Shown here: positions 39,987 through 47,840 of the stretch, piece after piece
How positions within the stretch are numbered: position 1 is the stretch's first letter
Layout: the number at the start of each line of letters is the position of its first letter
Source: Burkholderiales bacterium
GTDB taxonomy: Bacteria; Pseudomonadota; Gammaproteobacteria; Burkholderiales; Burkholderiaceae_C
Assembly (NCBI GenBank): GCA_019509985.1
Contig: JAEKLF010000045.1
Span: 1-64,000, forward strand
DNA: 64,000 bases
Direction of reading: 5' to 3'
Notes under the pieces: generated by a model
Seen by the model: the letters and a program-made list of their open reading frames with translations, nothing else
The model's database searches: none
What the model was told of the DNA's origin: nothing
Position numbers and translations under genes: made by a program

Positions 39987-40649
39987 TCAGGCGCGGCGGC
40001 GCGCGATGGTGCCGACGACAGTCAGGCCGGCCAGCAGCAGCGCGTAGGTTTCGGGCTCGGGCACGGCGGCGGTGTGCAGCGCGAGCTGGACGTCGTCGAT
40101 GTAGACGGCGTTGACGCGGCTGTCGATCAACGGGCCAACGGCGGTGTTGATCTCGAGCATCACCGACGTGGTGCCCGCCGGAATGGCCGAGCCCTGGAAG
40201 CTGATCTGCGTCCAGGTGCCGGTGTTGAGGAGGCTGCCGAAGGACTGCGGCCCGCTGTCCAGCAGGATGCCGCCGGCCCCCATGTAGCGCAGCCAGAAGT
40301 TGACGTTGCCGGTAGTGGCGACGTCACCCTTGGACCAGAAGCTCAACACAGGTGTGTCGCCCACGTTGTCGGCGCCCAGCGGCGCGAGGTGGCCATGCGC
40401 GACGGAATCCTGGAACAGGGTCGAGGCGCCGAAGCCCCCCGGTACGCTCAACAGCGCCGAGTGGGCGCCGGTGTGGGCGTCGCTGGACAGCTTGGCCGGG
40501 CTGTTCGCGGTGGCCCAGCCGTCGGCCCCGCTGCCGCCCGCGATTTCGAAGCCACCGTTGGCAAAGCCGTTGGTGGTGGTGGCGCCGGCGGTACCGGCGA
40601 TCAAGAGAGAAGCGATGGCACTCGCACCTCTGGCCTTCAGTTTCAGCAT
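39987..40649 (-). CDS. PEP-CTERM sorting-domain protein 2 (operon head)
   Basis: 220 residues. A signal peptide (MLKLKARGASAIASLLIAGTAGA) leads to NGGFEIAGGSGADGWATANS..., a galactose-binding-like lectin fold often seen as a carbohydrate-binding module. The C-terminus VPEPETYALLLAGLTVVGTIARRRA is a PEP-CTERM tail. Its AAGGAG ribosome-binding site is 6 bases before ATG. As first gene it follows the LacI-type palindrome at 40721-40761. This suggests it binds polysaccharide at the cell surface for the downstream glucanase, which is inference. Confidence 0.85.
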   Translation of the reverse strand: MLKLKARGASAIASLLIAGTAGATTTNGFANGGFEIAGGSGADGWATANSPAKLSSDAHTGAHSALLSVPGGFGASTLFQDSVAHGHLAPLGADNVGDTPVLSFWSKGDVATTGNVNFWLRYMGAGGILLDSGPQSFGSLLNTGTWTQISFQGSAIPAGTTSVMLEINTAVGPLIDSRVNAVYIDDVQLALHTAAVPEPETYALLLAGLTVVGTIARRRA

Positions 40650-41005
40650 GTCGTCTCCTTGGTCTTCATTGAGGGGATTTGGATCCCGAGCCAGGCGATG
40701 ACGAACTGCCAGTCTGTCGCCGAGCATTGAAAGCGATTTCTGAAAGCGCTTTCAATGCTCGCGAACGTTATGGCCGGAGCTGCGGGCTGTCAATGTGGAC
40801 TGCCCTTGCTTTCCTGGTGAGGCCCCAAAAGCGAAACCGCCGCCGCGGTTGGCCGGGCGGCGCGAGGGCGAGACGGCTAGGGCGTCGGGCCTGACAGGAT
40901 CTGCCGGGGAACGCCTAGGGCGCGGCTTTGGCGCGATCCGCCTGCTGTGACGCAATCGGTGCTCACGCCGATACGCGCGGCCGGCGCACGCACCACACTG
41001 CCGTC
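40650..41005. other. Intergenic region between glucanase operon and IS66 relic
   Basis: 356 bases without a gene. 40721-40761 holds the large palindromic operator described separately. 40762-41005 is GC-rich, with a terminator-like CCGCCGCCGCGG stretch near 40840, but I see no credible reading frame or RNA. It belongs to the accessory scar between the glucanase operon and aroG. Confidence 0.5.
40721..40761. promoter_or_regulatory. Tandem LacI-type operator inside a 15-base inverted repeat
   Basis: CGAGCATTGAAAGCG (40721-40735) and its perfect reverse complement CGCTTTCAATGCTCG (40747-40761), separated by 11 bases. Within it are a perfect palindrome TGAAAGCGCTTTCA (40741-40754) and an imperfect copy TGAAAGCGATTTCT (40728-40741), sharing one base. 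The central GCGC palindrome is typical of LacI/GalR-family operators for sugar and glucan genes. It lies 72 bases before the start of the PEP-CTERM/glucanase operon. No cognate regulator gene is in the window. Confidence 0.65.
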
Positions 41006-41560
41006 ATGGCAGTCGCCGCGCCCCTCAATGCCGAAGACATCGCCTCGCTGGAAGCCGCGGGGCTCGGGTACATCGGCGCTAAGGTGCGAGCGCTCTTGGG
41101 GCGCCAGCTCATGACCGTCACGAGATCGAGTGGCGCGACGCCAAGACCGAGAAGCTGACCTTCGAGATGGCGCAGCTGCGCCGGGTGAAGTTCGGCAAGA
41201 AGAGCGAGCAGCTCGACGCAGAGCAGAAGGCGCTCTTCGACGAGGCGGTCGATGCCGACTTCGCCGCGCTGGAAGCCCAGCTGGCTGAGCTGATGGCCGC
41301 CAAGCGCAAGGACACCGAGCCGGCACCCGAGCGGCCCAAGCGAGCCGCGCTGCCCGCCCATCTGCCGCACGTGGAGCGGCACCACATGGACCCAACGCGA
41401 CGGCGGCATCATAGAGGTGGGCTGCATGGCTCACGCGCGCGCAAGTTCGTGGAACTGCACCTGAACAACAAGAGCACATTGGCGGCGGCCACCGCCATCG
41501 AGTTCATCGACGCAGAAGAACAACGACCTGAGTAAGCTGCTTCCGCATCGCTGGCAGGCC
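41006..41560 (+). pseudogene. IS66 transposase (TnpC) relic
   Basis: Fragments of an IS66-type transposase in three frames. From 41006: MAVAAPLNAEDIASLEAAGL...KVRALLG. After a shift near 41110: HEIEWRDAKTEKLTFEMAQLRR followed by KFGKKSEQLDAEQKALFDEAV and LPAHLPHVERHH. A jump then leads to DGGIIEVGCMAHAR, with a further shift to RKFVELHLNNKS, and finally the C-terminal LSKLLPHRWQ near 41522-41560. Most of the catalytic core is missing. It is therefore dead, with frameshifts and internal deletions. The orientation is plus. Confidence 0.75.
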
Positions 41561-41594
41561 TCGCCATCGCCTGCAAGCTCAGAGAGGCACCCGG

Positions 41595-42071
41595 TTAGCC
41601 GGCAGCGTGGTGAAATCTTGTGACTCGAGTCCAGAACATACAGCCATAGATGGGCGCCATCGACGCCTTGCCGGTCTCGAACTCAAAGCGCACCGGTCGA
41701 TCAGCCTTGGCCGACGTAACTGTGGCGACCTCCGTGGCCAGGGAATTCGGCGCTTCGCTTCGCTTAATGCCCTTGAAGTCCCCCCACTCGGCATCGACGC
41801 CGTACCGCGGATCGAGAGAAGAAATCACTCCTCGATAGCACCCAGCGATCCGTCGCGTCGTAATGACCCACCAGCTCTCAGTCGAGAAGTACGCGCTTGC
41901 GATAGGGAGCTCGCTGGGATCGAGTGTGAGGAGCTCAGCCAAACCAGGATGCAGCTCGCCAATCTCAGTGTGCTTCCAGCTTCCAACATTCATCGAGTGG
42001 CGGCGAATGCTAGCGATGGCAATTCGGTATGCCTCTTGGTCGGTGGCTCCAATTGTGTGCGCAGCAGTCAT
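41595..42071 (-). CDS. Hypothetical protein in the accessory scar
   Basis: 158 residues that I do not recognise. It is a soluble alpha/beta-like protein with aromatic-rich segments (SAYFSTESWWVITTRR; YGVDAEWGDFKGIKR) and no signal or membrane segment. Codon use is less GC-extreme than in neighbouring genes, in line with acquired DNA. It follows an IS66 relic and precedes aroG. ATG 42071 is the longest start; MNVGSW (42071 minus 78) is an alternative. The upstream region 42072-42320 shows no gene. Confidence 0.6.
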   Translation of the reverse strand: MTAAHTIGATDQEAYRIAIASIRRHSMNVGSWKHTEIGELHPGLAELLTLDPSELPIASAYFSTESWWVITTRRIAGCYRGVISSLDPRYGVDAEWGDFKGIKRSEAPNSLATEVATVTSAKADRPVRFEFETGKASMAPIYGCMFWTRVTRFHHAAG

Positions 42072-42320
42072 GTTCCGAAGCGGCCAAACGGCGCTAGCAG
42101 CAGCTCAGTGATGACCGCATTCTCGCGTCAACCATGACTTTCCAGGACGCTTACGGCTAAAGGCCCGGCCAGACGCAGCACGTCGAACCCTTCAACGACG
42201 GCCGTTTCGTCGGGCCCTGATCGTCGCCAAATTCGCAGCGGGATGGCTGGATTCCGGATATCGCCCCGCCGCGGCGCAAGACCTCTGCGACGGGCGGATC
42301 ACTGTGCAGCCGCGAACGGT

Positions 42321-43442
42321 TTAACCGCGGCGCTGTTGGACAGCCAACGCCAGCTCGCGCAACAGCGGCTCGGTCTGGCTCCAGCCCAGGCAGGCGTCGG
42401 TGATGGACACGCCGGGCTTCAGGTCGGCCTTGGTCTGGCCCTCGGCCAGGTCTTGTCGGCCGGGCTGCAGATGGCTTTCGATCATGACGCCGGTAATGCG
42501 GGTATCGCCGCCCGCGATCTGGCCCGCCACGTCGTGGCCGACGTCGACCTGGCGCTCGTACTTCTTGCTGGAGTTGGCATGCGAGAAGTCGATCATGACC
42601 TGCTCGCGCAAGCCCGAGGTCTTCATCGCGTCACAGGCAGCATTGACCGAGGCCGCGTCGTAGTTGGGCGCCTTGCCGCCGCGCAGGATGACGTGGCAGT
42701 CGGCATTGCCGCGCGTCTCGAAGATGGCCGCCGTGCCCATCTTGGTCATGCCCATGAAGGCATGCGGCGAGCTGGCGGCCAGCACGGCGTCGCTGGCGAC
42801 CTTGATGCCGCCGTCGGTGCCGTTCTTGAAGCCGACTGGGCAGCTCAGGCCCGACGCCAGCTGGCGGTGGCTCTGGCTCTCGGTCGTGCGCGCACCGATG
42901 GCGCCCCAGGCGATCAGGTCGGAGATGTACTGCGGCGACAGCAGGTCCAGGAACTCGGTGCCGGCCGGCAGGCCCAGGCCGTTGACGTCCAGCAGCAGCT
43001 GGCGCGCCAGCCGCAGGCCCTCGTTCATGTGGAAGCTGCCATCCAGGCGCGGGTCGTTGATGTAGCCCTTCCAGCCCACTGTCGTGCGCGGCTTCTCGAA
43101 GTAGACGCGCATGACGACCAGCAGGTCGCGGCTCAGCTCGTCGCGCGCGGCCTTGAGCAGACGTGCGTAGTCCATCGCCTGGTCATGGTCGTGAATGGAG
43201 CAGGGGCCGACGATGACGAGCAAGCGGTCGTCGCGACCGTGCAGGATGGCGCTGATCTCCTGCCGCGCGCGCTCCACGAGCTCCAATGTCGCGTCGGGGA
43301 TGGGCAGCTCTTCGAGCAGCAGCGCCGGGCTGATCAGCGCGCGCACCGCGCCGATGCGGGTGTCGTCGGTGCGCGTCGTGTCGCGCGTTTCGTCGCGGGA
43401 GCCCGCTTCGCGGTCGTGTTGAGGGTCGTCGAGGGGTTTCAT
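42321..43442 (-). CDS. aroG: 3-deoxy-7-phosphoheptulonate (DAHP) synthase
   Basis: 373-residue type I enzyme that condenses PEP and erythrose-4-P, the first step of aromatic amino acid synthesis. Motifs: VGPCSIHD, RVYFEKPRTTVGWKG, GARTTESQ and KNGTDG with the conserved Lys. ATG 43442 begins MKPLDDPQHD. A long N-terminal extension rich in Asp/Thr/Arg (about 25 residues) precedes the TIM barrel. Which aromatic amino acid feeds back cannot be told. It is a single-gene unit next to an accessory scar. Confidence 0.93.
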   Translation of the reverse strand: MKPLDDPQHDREAGSRDETRDTTRTDDTRIGAVRALISPALLLEELPIPDATLELVERARQEISAILHGRDDRLLVIVGPCSIHDHDQAMDYARLLKAARDELSRDLLVVMRVYFEKPRTTVGWKGYINDPRLDGSFHMNEGLRLARQLLLDVNGLGLPAGTEFLDLLSPQYISDLIAWGAIGARTTESQSHRQLASGLSCPVGFKNGTDGGIKVASDAVLAASSPHAFMGMTKMGTAAIFETRGNADCHVILRGGKAPNYDAASVNAACDAMKTSGLREQVMIDFSHANSSKKYERQVDVGHDVAGQIAGGDTRITGVMIESHLQPGRQDLAEGQTKADLKPGVSITDACLGWSQTEPLLRELALAVQQRRG

Positions 43443-43473
43443 GGTGCAAGGCTCCCAGGGAAGCCCCGCATTT

Positions 43474-44397
43474 TCACCGCTTGGCGGCCGCCGCGCACAC
43501 GGCCAGTGCAGAGAGCGCAAAACCCGCCAGCGCCAGCGGCTCCAGGCGCTCGCCCAGCAGCACGAATCCCATCAGCGCCGACACGCCCGGGATCAGGAAG
43601 AACAGCCGTGCCACCTGCCCCGCCTGGCCGCGGCGGATCATGATGAACATCAGGCTGAAGGCGCCGATGGAATTGACCAGGCCCAGCCACAGCGTGGACG
43701 CGACCAGCTCGGGCGCCCAGTCGATGGCGAAATGCTCCGTCGGCCACGCCACGGCGGCCACGGCCAGGGCCGACACGGCCATCTGCACACCAGCGCCGCT
43801 GCGCAGGTCCATGTGGGCGCAGAAGCGCTTCTGGTACAGCGTGCCGGCGACGAGGCCCAGCAGGCCCACGCCCGCGACGGCATAGCTGGCCCAGGCGCCA
43901 CCCAGCGGCTTGTCGGCAATGACCAGGCCGACGCCGGCCAGGCCGCCCAGCAGCCCGAGCATCTGGCGGCGGCCGATGCGTTCGGCCAGCCACAGGTGCG
44001 CGCCCAGGGCCGTGGCCAAGGGCATCAGGCCGATCAGCAAGCCGACCACGCCGGCGCTCAGGCCCCACTGCAGCGCGAAGTAGATGCAGGAGAAATGCAG
44101 CACCTGCATCAACAGGCCAACGACGGCCAGATGCGCCCAGCCCCGCGCGCGATGCGGCCAGGGCGCGCCGGTCGCAGCGGCAACGGTCAGCAGCACGACG
44201 GCGGCGATGCCGAAGCGCAGCGTCAGCAGCGTCAGCGGCCCCGTGTGCGGCAGGGCCAGCTTGCCGGCGACGTAGCCGCTGCTCCACAGCAGGATGAAGA
44301 GCAGCGGCAGGCTGGACGCGGCGGCCGCGCGCAGCAGCTGTTCGAACGGACCGGGCCGGAAGGACCGGGCCATGCAGGACGACAGGATGGTGGACAT
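43474..44397 (-). CDS. EamA-family (DMT) transporter
   Basis: 307-residue integral membrane protein with ten predicted TM segments in two EamA repeats (LLFILLWSSGYVAGKLAL; LVAGTLYQKRF in the second). Known members export amino acids, purines or other small metabolites. ATG 44397 is preceded by AAGGAG. It is divergent from a LysR-type gene (102-base gap), which probably controls it. Confidence 0.88.
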   Translation of the reverse strand: MSTILSSCMARSFRPGPFEQLLRAAAASSLPLLFILLWSSGYVAGKLALPHTGPLTLLTLRFGIAAVVLLTVAAATGAPWPHRARGWAHLAVVGLLMQVLHFSCIYFALQWGLSAGVVGLLIGLMPLATALGAHLWLAERIGRRQMLGLLGGLAGVGLVIADKPLGGAWASYAVAGVGLLGLVAGTLYQKRFCAHMDLRSGAGVQMAVSALAVAAVAWPTEHFAIDWAPELVASTLWLGLVNSIGAFSLMFIMIRRGQAGQVARLFFLIPGVSALMGFVLLGERLEPLALAGFALSALAVCAAAAKR

Positions 44398-44499
44398 GAC
44401 GACTCCTTGAAAAGGCATAACCGCACTCTAGAAATCCCTCGATAAAGACACAATCCACTTTGAATTTGATTGAGAGTTTCCAAATGGAGCACAGTCATC

Positions 44500-45453
44500 A
44501 TGGGCCGTCTTGAAGACCTGCAAGCCTTTGCCCGCGTCGTCGACGCCCGCGGTTTCTCCGGTGCCGCACGGCTGCTGGGCACGACGAAGTCCGCCATCAG
44601 CAAGCAGATCGTGCGGCTGGAAGACCAGCTTGGCGCCCGGCTCCTGCACCGCACGACACGCAGCGTCAGCCCGACGGCAGAGGGCCGCGCCGTCTACGAC
44701 CGCGCGCTTCGCCTGCTGGACGAGGCCCTCGCGCTGGAGACCGACTTGGCCGGCCGCCGCGACGAGCCGCGCGGCGTGCTGCGTCTGTCCACATCCACGG
44801 CCTTCGGCAACCTGCAGTTCACGGCGCTGATGGCTGAGTTCTGCGCCCGCCATCCGCAGCTCGACGTGGTGCTGGGGCTGAACGACCGCTACGTGGATCT
44901 GGCCGAGGAAGGCTTCGACGTCGTGCTGCGGCTCACGCACAAGCCGTCGGACGGATTGGTGGCGCGGCGCCTGGCCGCGATCCGCTTTGTGCTCTGCGCC
45001 GCACCGGCCTATCTGGAGGCGCACGGCGAACCGCAGGCCGTGGCCGACATCGCCAGGCACCGCTGCCTGCGCTTCGGCTACCTGCAGTCGCCCGACCGCT
45101 GGCGCTTTCGGCATGCCGAACTGGGCGACGTCGAGGTCGAGACCCGCGGCGCATTGCGCTTCGAGAGCGGGCTGACGGCCAACAGCAGCGAGTCGCTGCG
45201 CGTCGCCGCGCTGGCCGGCATGGGCCTGGCCGTGCTGCCCACCTATGCCATCGGCGCCGACCTGCGCGCCGGGCGGCTGCTCACCGTGCTGCCCGACTGG
45301 AAACCTGTCGGCGGCCTGGCCGATGCGGACACGCTCTATGCCGTCTACCTGCCCAGCCGCCACCCGGCGCCCAAGGTGCGCGCGCTGATCGACTTCATGC
45401 TGGAGAAGATGGGCGACGTGCCGCCCTGGGACCGGGAAGACGAGACCGGCTGA
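44500..45453 (+). CDS. LysR-family transcriptional regulator
   Basis: 317 residues. The N-terminal winged helix ([39 protein letters not shown]) is followed by a LysR effector-binding domain. ATG 44500 begins [10 protein letters not shown], the standard start. Divergent from the EamA transporter; AT-rich bases at 44430-44485 hold several T-N11-A type matches but no single convincing one. The inducer is unknown. Confidence 0.92.
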   Translation: MGRLEDLQAFARVVDARGFSGAARLLGTTKSAISKQIVRLEDQLGARLLHRTTRSVSPTAEGRAVYDRALRLLDEALALETDLAGRRDEPRGVLRLSTSTAFGNLQFTALMAEFCARHPQLDVVLGLNDRYVDLAEEGFDVVLRLTHKPSDGLVARRLAAIRFVLCAAPAYLEAHGEPQAVADIARHRCLRFGYLQSPDRWRFRHAELGDVEVETRGALRFESGLTANSSESLRVAALAGMGLAVLPTYAIGADLRAGRLLTVLPDWKPVGGLADADTLYAVYLPSRHPAPKVRALIDFMLEKMGDVPPWDREDETG

Positions 45454-45467
45454 GACAATCGAGGGCT

Positions 45468-46508
45468 ATGCCGCTGATCCCCTACGCCCTCACCCGCCCC
45501 TTCCTGTTCGGCCTGGACCCCGAGCACGCCCACGAGCTGACGCTGAACAGCATCGCCAAGCTGCAGAACACGCCGGCCCAGAGGCTGTGGTGCGGCGAAC
45601 GCATCAGCGACCCCGTGACCGTGGCCGGCCTGCGCTTTCCCAACCGCATCGGCCTGGCCGCCGGGCTGGACAAAAACGGCCGCTGCATTGACGGCCTTGG
45701 GGCAATGGGTTTCGGCTTCATCGAGGTCGGCACCGTGACGCCCAAGGGCCAGCCCGGCAACGACAAGCCGCGCATGTTCCGTCTGCCGACAGCCGATGCG
45801 CTGATCAACCGCCTGGGTTTCAACAACGAGGGGCTGACCGCCTTCGTGGCCAACGTGAAGTGTGCCCACAGCTTCCGCAAGGCCGGCGGCATCCTGGGCC
45901 TGAACATTGGCAAGAACGCCGCCACGCCCATCGAGAATGCGGCCGACGACTATCTGCTCGGGCTGGCGGGTGTGCACCCGCATGCCGACTACATCACCGT
46001 CAACATCTCCAGCCCCAACACCAAGAACCTGCGCGCACTGCAGAGCGACGCCGCGCTCGATGCCTTGCTCAGTGCACTGCGGCAGCGCAAGCAGCAGCTG
46101 GACGCGCAAAGCGGCCGGCGCGTGCCGATGTTCGTCAAGATTGCGCCCGATCTGGAGGAGGCCCAGGTCGGCGTCATCGCCCAGACCCTGACCGCCAACG
46201 GCATCGATGGCGTCATCGCGACGAACACGACAATTGCACGTGACGCCGTGCAGGGCCTGCCTCACGCGAACGAGACGGGCGGCCTGTCGGGCCGGCCGGT
46301 CTTCGAGGCCAGCAACCGCGTCATCCGCCTGCTGCGCGCCATGCTGCCGGCGGGCTATCCCATCATCGGTGTGGGCGGTGTGTTGAGCGGCGAGGACGCT
46401 CGTGCCAAGATCGCCGCCGGCGCCGATCTCGTGCAGGTCTACACCGGGCTCATCTACAAGGGCCCTGCCCTGGTCGGTGACTGTGCGAGGGCCCTGGCCC
46501 GCCGCTGA
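45468..46508 (+). CDS. pyrD: Dihydroorotate dehydrogenase (quinone), class 2
   Basis: 346-residue membrane-associated flavoenzyme, the fourth step of pyrimidine synthesis, passing electrons to quinone. An N-terminal amphipathic region ([19 protein letters not shown]) is the membrane anchor of class 2 enzymes. FMN-binding motifs [20 protein letters not shown] and the NISSPNT catalytic-Ser region are present, with GVGGVLSG near the end. ATG 45468 is 14 bases after the LysR stop. Confidence 0.96.
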   Translation: MPLIPYALTRPFLFGLDPEHAHELTLNSIAKLQNTPAQRLWCGERISDPVTVAGLRFPNRIGLAAGLDKNGRCIDGLGAMGFGFIEVGTVTPKGQPGNDKPRMFRLPTADALINRLGFNNEGLTAFVANVKCAHSFRKAGGILGLNIGKNAATPIENAADDYLLGLAGVHPHADYITVNISSPNTKNLRALQSDAALDALLSALRQRKQQLDAQSGRRVPMFVKIAPDLEEAQVGVIAQTLTANGIDGVIATNTTIARDAVQGLPHANETGGLSGRPVFEASNRVIRLLRAMLPAGYPIIGVGGVLSGEDARAKIAAGADLVQVYTGLIYKGPALVGDCARALARR

Positions 46509-46520
46509 ATCCACCATGCC

Positions 46521-47021
46521 ATGCGTCGCACCTTTCTCGCCTTGAGCGTCTCGCTGCTGCTGGCCGGCTGCGCGACCCCGGATCGCGACACGCGGCTGCA
46601 GCCTGGCAGCAGCCGCGCGGAGGAAGTCATCGCCATCTACGGCCAGCCCAAGCGCGTCTGGGCCGAGACCGACGGCGGACGCACGCTGGAGTATTCAAGC
46701 CAGCCCATGGGTCGGCATTGCTACATGGTCCATCTGGCCGCCGATAGCCGCCTGCTCAGCATTGAAGATGGCCTTTCGTCCGCCAGCCGCGAACGCATCG
46801 AGCCCGGCATGACGCCCGAGCAGGTCAGCCGCCGTCTCGGCACGGAGCGCAGCCGCGTGACCTACCGCCTCAGCGGCGAAGAGGTCTGGGACTGGACCGT
46901 CGAGCCCGATCAGTCCGGCTATGGCCTGCGCTTCAACGTCCACTTCAAGGACGGCCGAGTTGTCCGGACGACGCACAGCATGGTGTTCCCGAGCCGGTTA
47001 TTCCCTGGGGTGGACGACTAA
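46521..47021 (+). CDS. Small lipoprotein with SmpA/BamE-like repeat
   Basis: 166 residues. It starts with a type II signal peptide and lipobox (LLLAGC, Cys at residue 17). The mature part contains two short motifs of the RIEPGMTPEQVSRRLGTE type, as in OmlA/BamE-like folds (GMTxxxV..LG). It lies 12 bases after pyrD and is probably co-transcribed. The function is inferred only from the fold: an envelope lipoprotein, possibly of the outer membrane. Confidence 0.78.
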   Translation: MRRTFLALSVSLLLAGCATPDRDTRLQPGSSRAEEVIAIYGQPKRVWAETDGGRTLEYSSQPMGRHCYMVHLAADSRLLSIEDGLSSASRERIEPGMTPEQVSRRLGTERSRVTYRLSGEEVWDWTVEPDQSGYGLRFNVHFKDGRVVRTTHSMVFPSRLFPGVDD

Positions 47022-47045
47022 GTCCTACCTCAACAGGCATGAAAA

Positions 47046-47071
47046 AGCCCTGGCGCTTTCGCACCAGGGCT
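47046..47071 (-). terminator. Intrinsic terminator of the third PEP-CTERM gene
   Basis: AGCCCTGG (47046-47053) / CCAGGGCT (47064-47071), extended through a G-U pair to an 11-base stem closed by GAAA on the minus strand, with TTTTTC following. It lies about 60 bases after the gene's stop at 47130. Confidence 0.85.
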
Positions 47072-47129
47072 ACAGGGAGACATCCCTCGACGTCGAACCA
47101 CCGTTACGGTGGCCGACGTTCAATTCCGA

Positions 47130-47639
47130 TCAGGAATCGCGACGGCGACGCGAAGCCACAAAACCGATCACGCCAAGACCAGCGCCCAGCAGAGCATAGG
47201 TTTCGGGTTCCGGAACCGCAGCCACGTTGGAAGACAGGGCGTAAGAAGAACCACCAGCCAGCGCGCGGCCACCGACGGCGTAGTAGTAGCTGCCAGAACC
47301 CAGTGCCAGGGTGTGGTTGGCAGCCGGTCCCGGCAGCGGGCTCAGGCCCCATGCGCCGAGTTGGGTGTCGTCGGCGGTGCCGAACATGCCATCGGTGCCA
47401 TAGGACCAGACGCTGTAGGTGCCACCGAGGGTGTTGCCGAACGACAGGACGCTGCTCGTGACGCTGGCGCTGGACGCGAGCGAGAACGAGTAGGTGTCGA
47501 GGAAACTACCTGCGGGGTTCCAGGCGCCAACCAGCACCGGAGTCGTAGGATGGGCACCCCAGGTGGAGTCACTGGCATGTGCACCTACGGCCCCTAGAGC
47601 CACCAGCGCGGCGGCCGCAATACTTTTCAACTTGATCAT
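47130..47639 (-). CDS. PEP-CTERM sorting-domain protein 3
   Basis: 169 residues. A signal peptide (MIKLKSIAAAALVALGAVGAHA) is followed by a beta-rich body with many Ser/Gly (LDTYSFSLASSASVTSSVLSF). The C-terminus is AAVPEPETYALLGAGLGVIGFVASRRRR, a classical PEP-CTERM tail. AGGAG is 9 bases before ATG. It is a lone gene with its own terminator and so is not part of the glucanase operon. The function is unknown; the protein is expected on the cell surface. Confidence 0.85.
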   Translation of the reverse strand: MIKLKSIAAAALVALGAVGAHASDSTWGAHPTTPVLVGAWNPAGSFLDTYSFSLASSASVTSSVLSFGNTLGGTYSVWSYGTDGMFGTADDTQLGAWGLSPLPGPAANHTLALGSGSYYYAVGGRALAGGSSYALSSNVAAVPEPETYALLGAGLGVIGFVASRRRRDS

Positions 47640-47840
47640 TTGTTTGCTCCTGACTTTGGGACGGTCAAGCACAACCGCCGGAAACCATTGTGCAGTGCAA
47701 CGAATCGGTGAAAAGTCTCGACCACCCTTTGGTCTAGGGGTGTCTACTCATTTACTTGTAGCTGCTTGTAAGGACACGCCCCAAGCTTGTCAGATTTGCA
47801 CCAGCGCAAAGCGGGCAGTCACCAATTCTGTACACAGGAC

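Noticed and set aside
42130..42320. Possible integron attC site between the orphan gene and aroG
   Set aside because: I looked for paired RYYYAAC/GTTRRRY core sites with internal palindromes and found none that fit.
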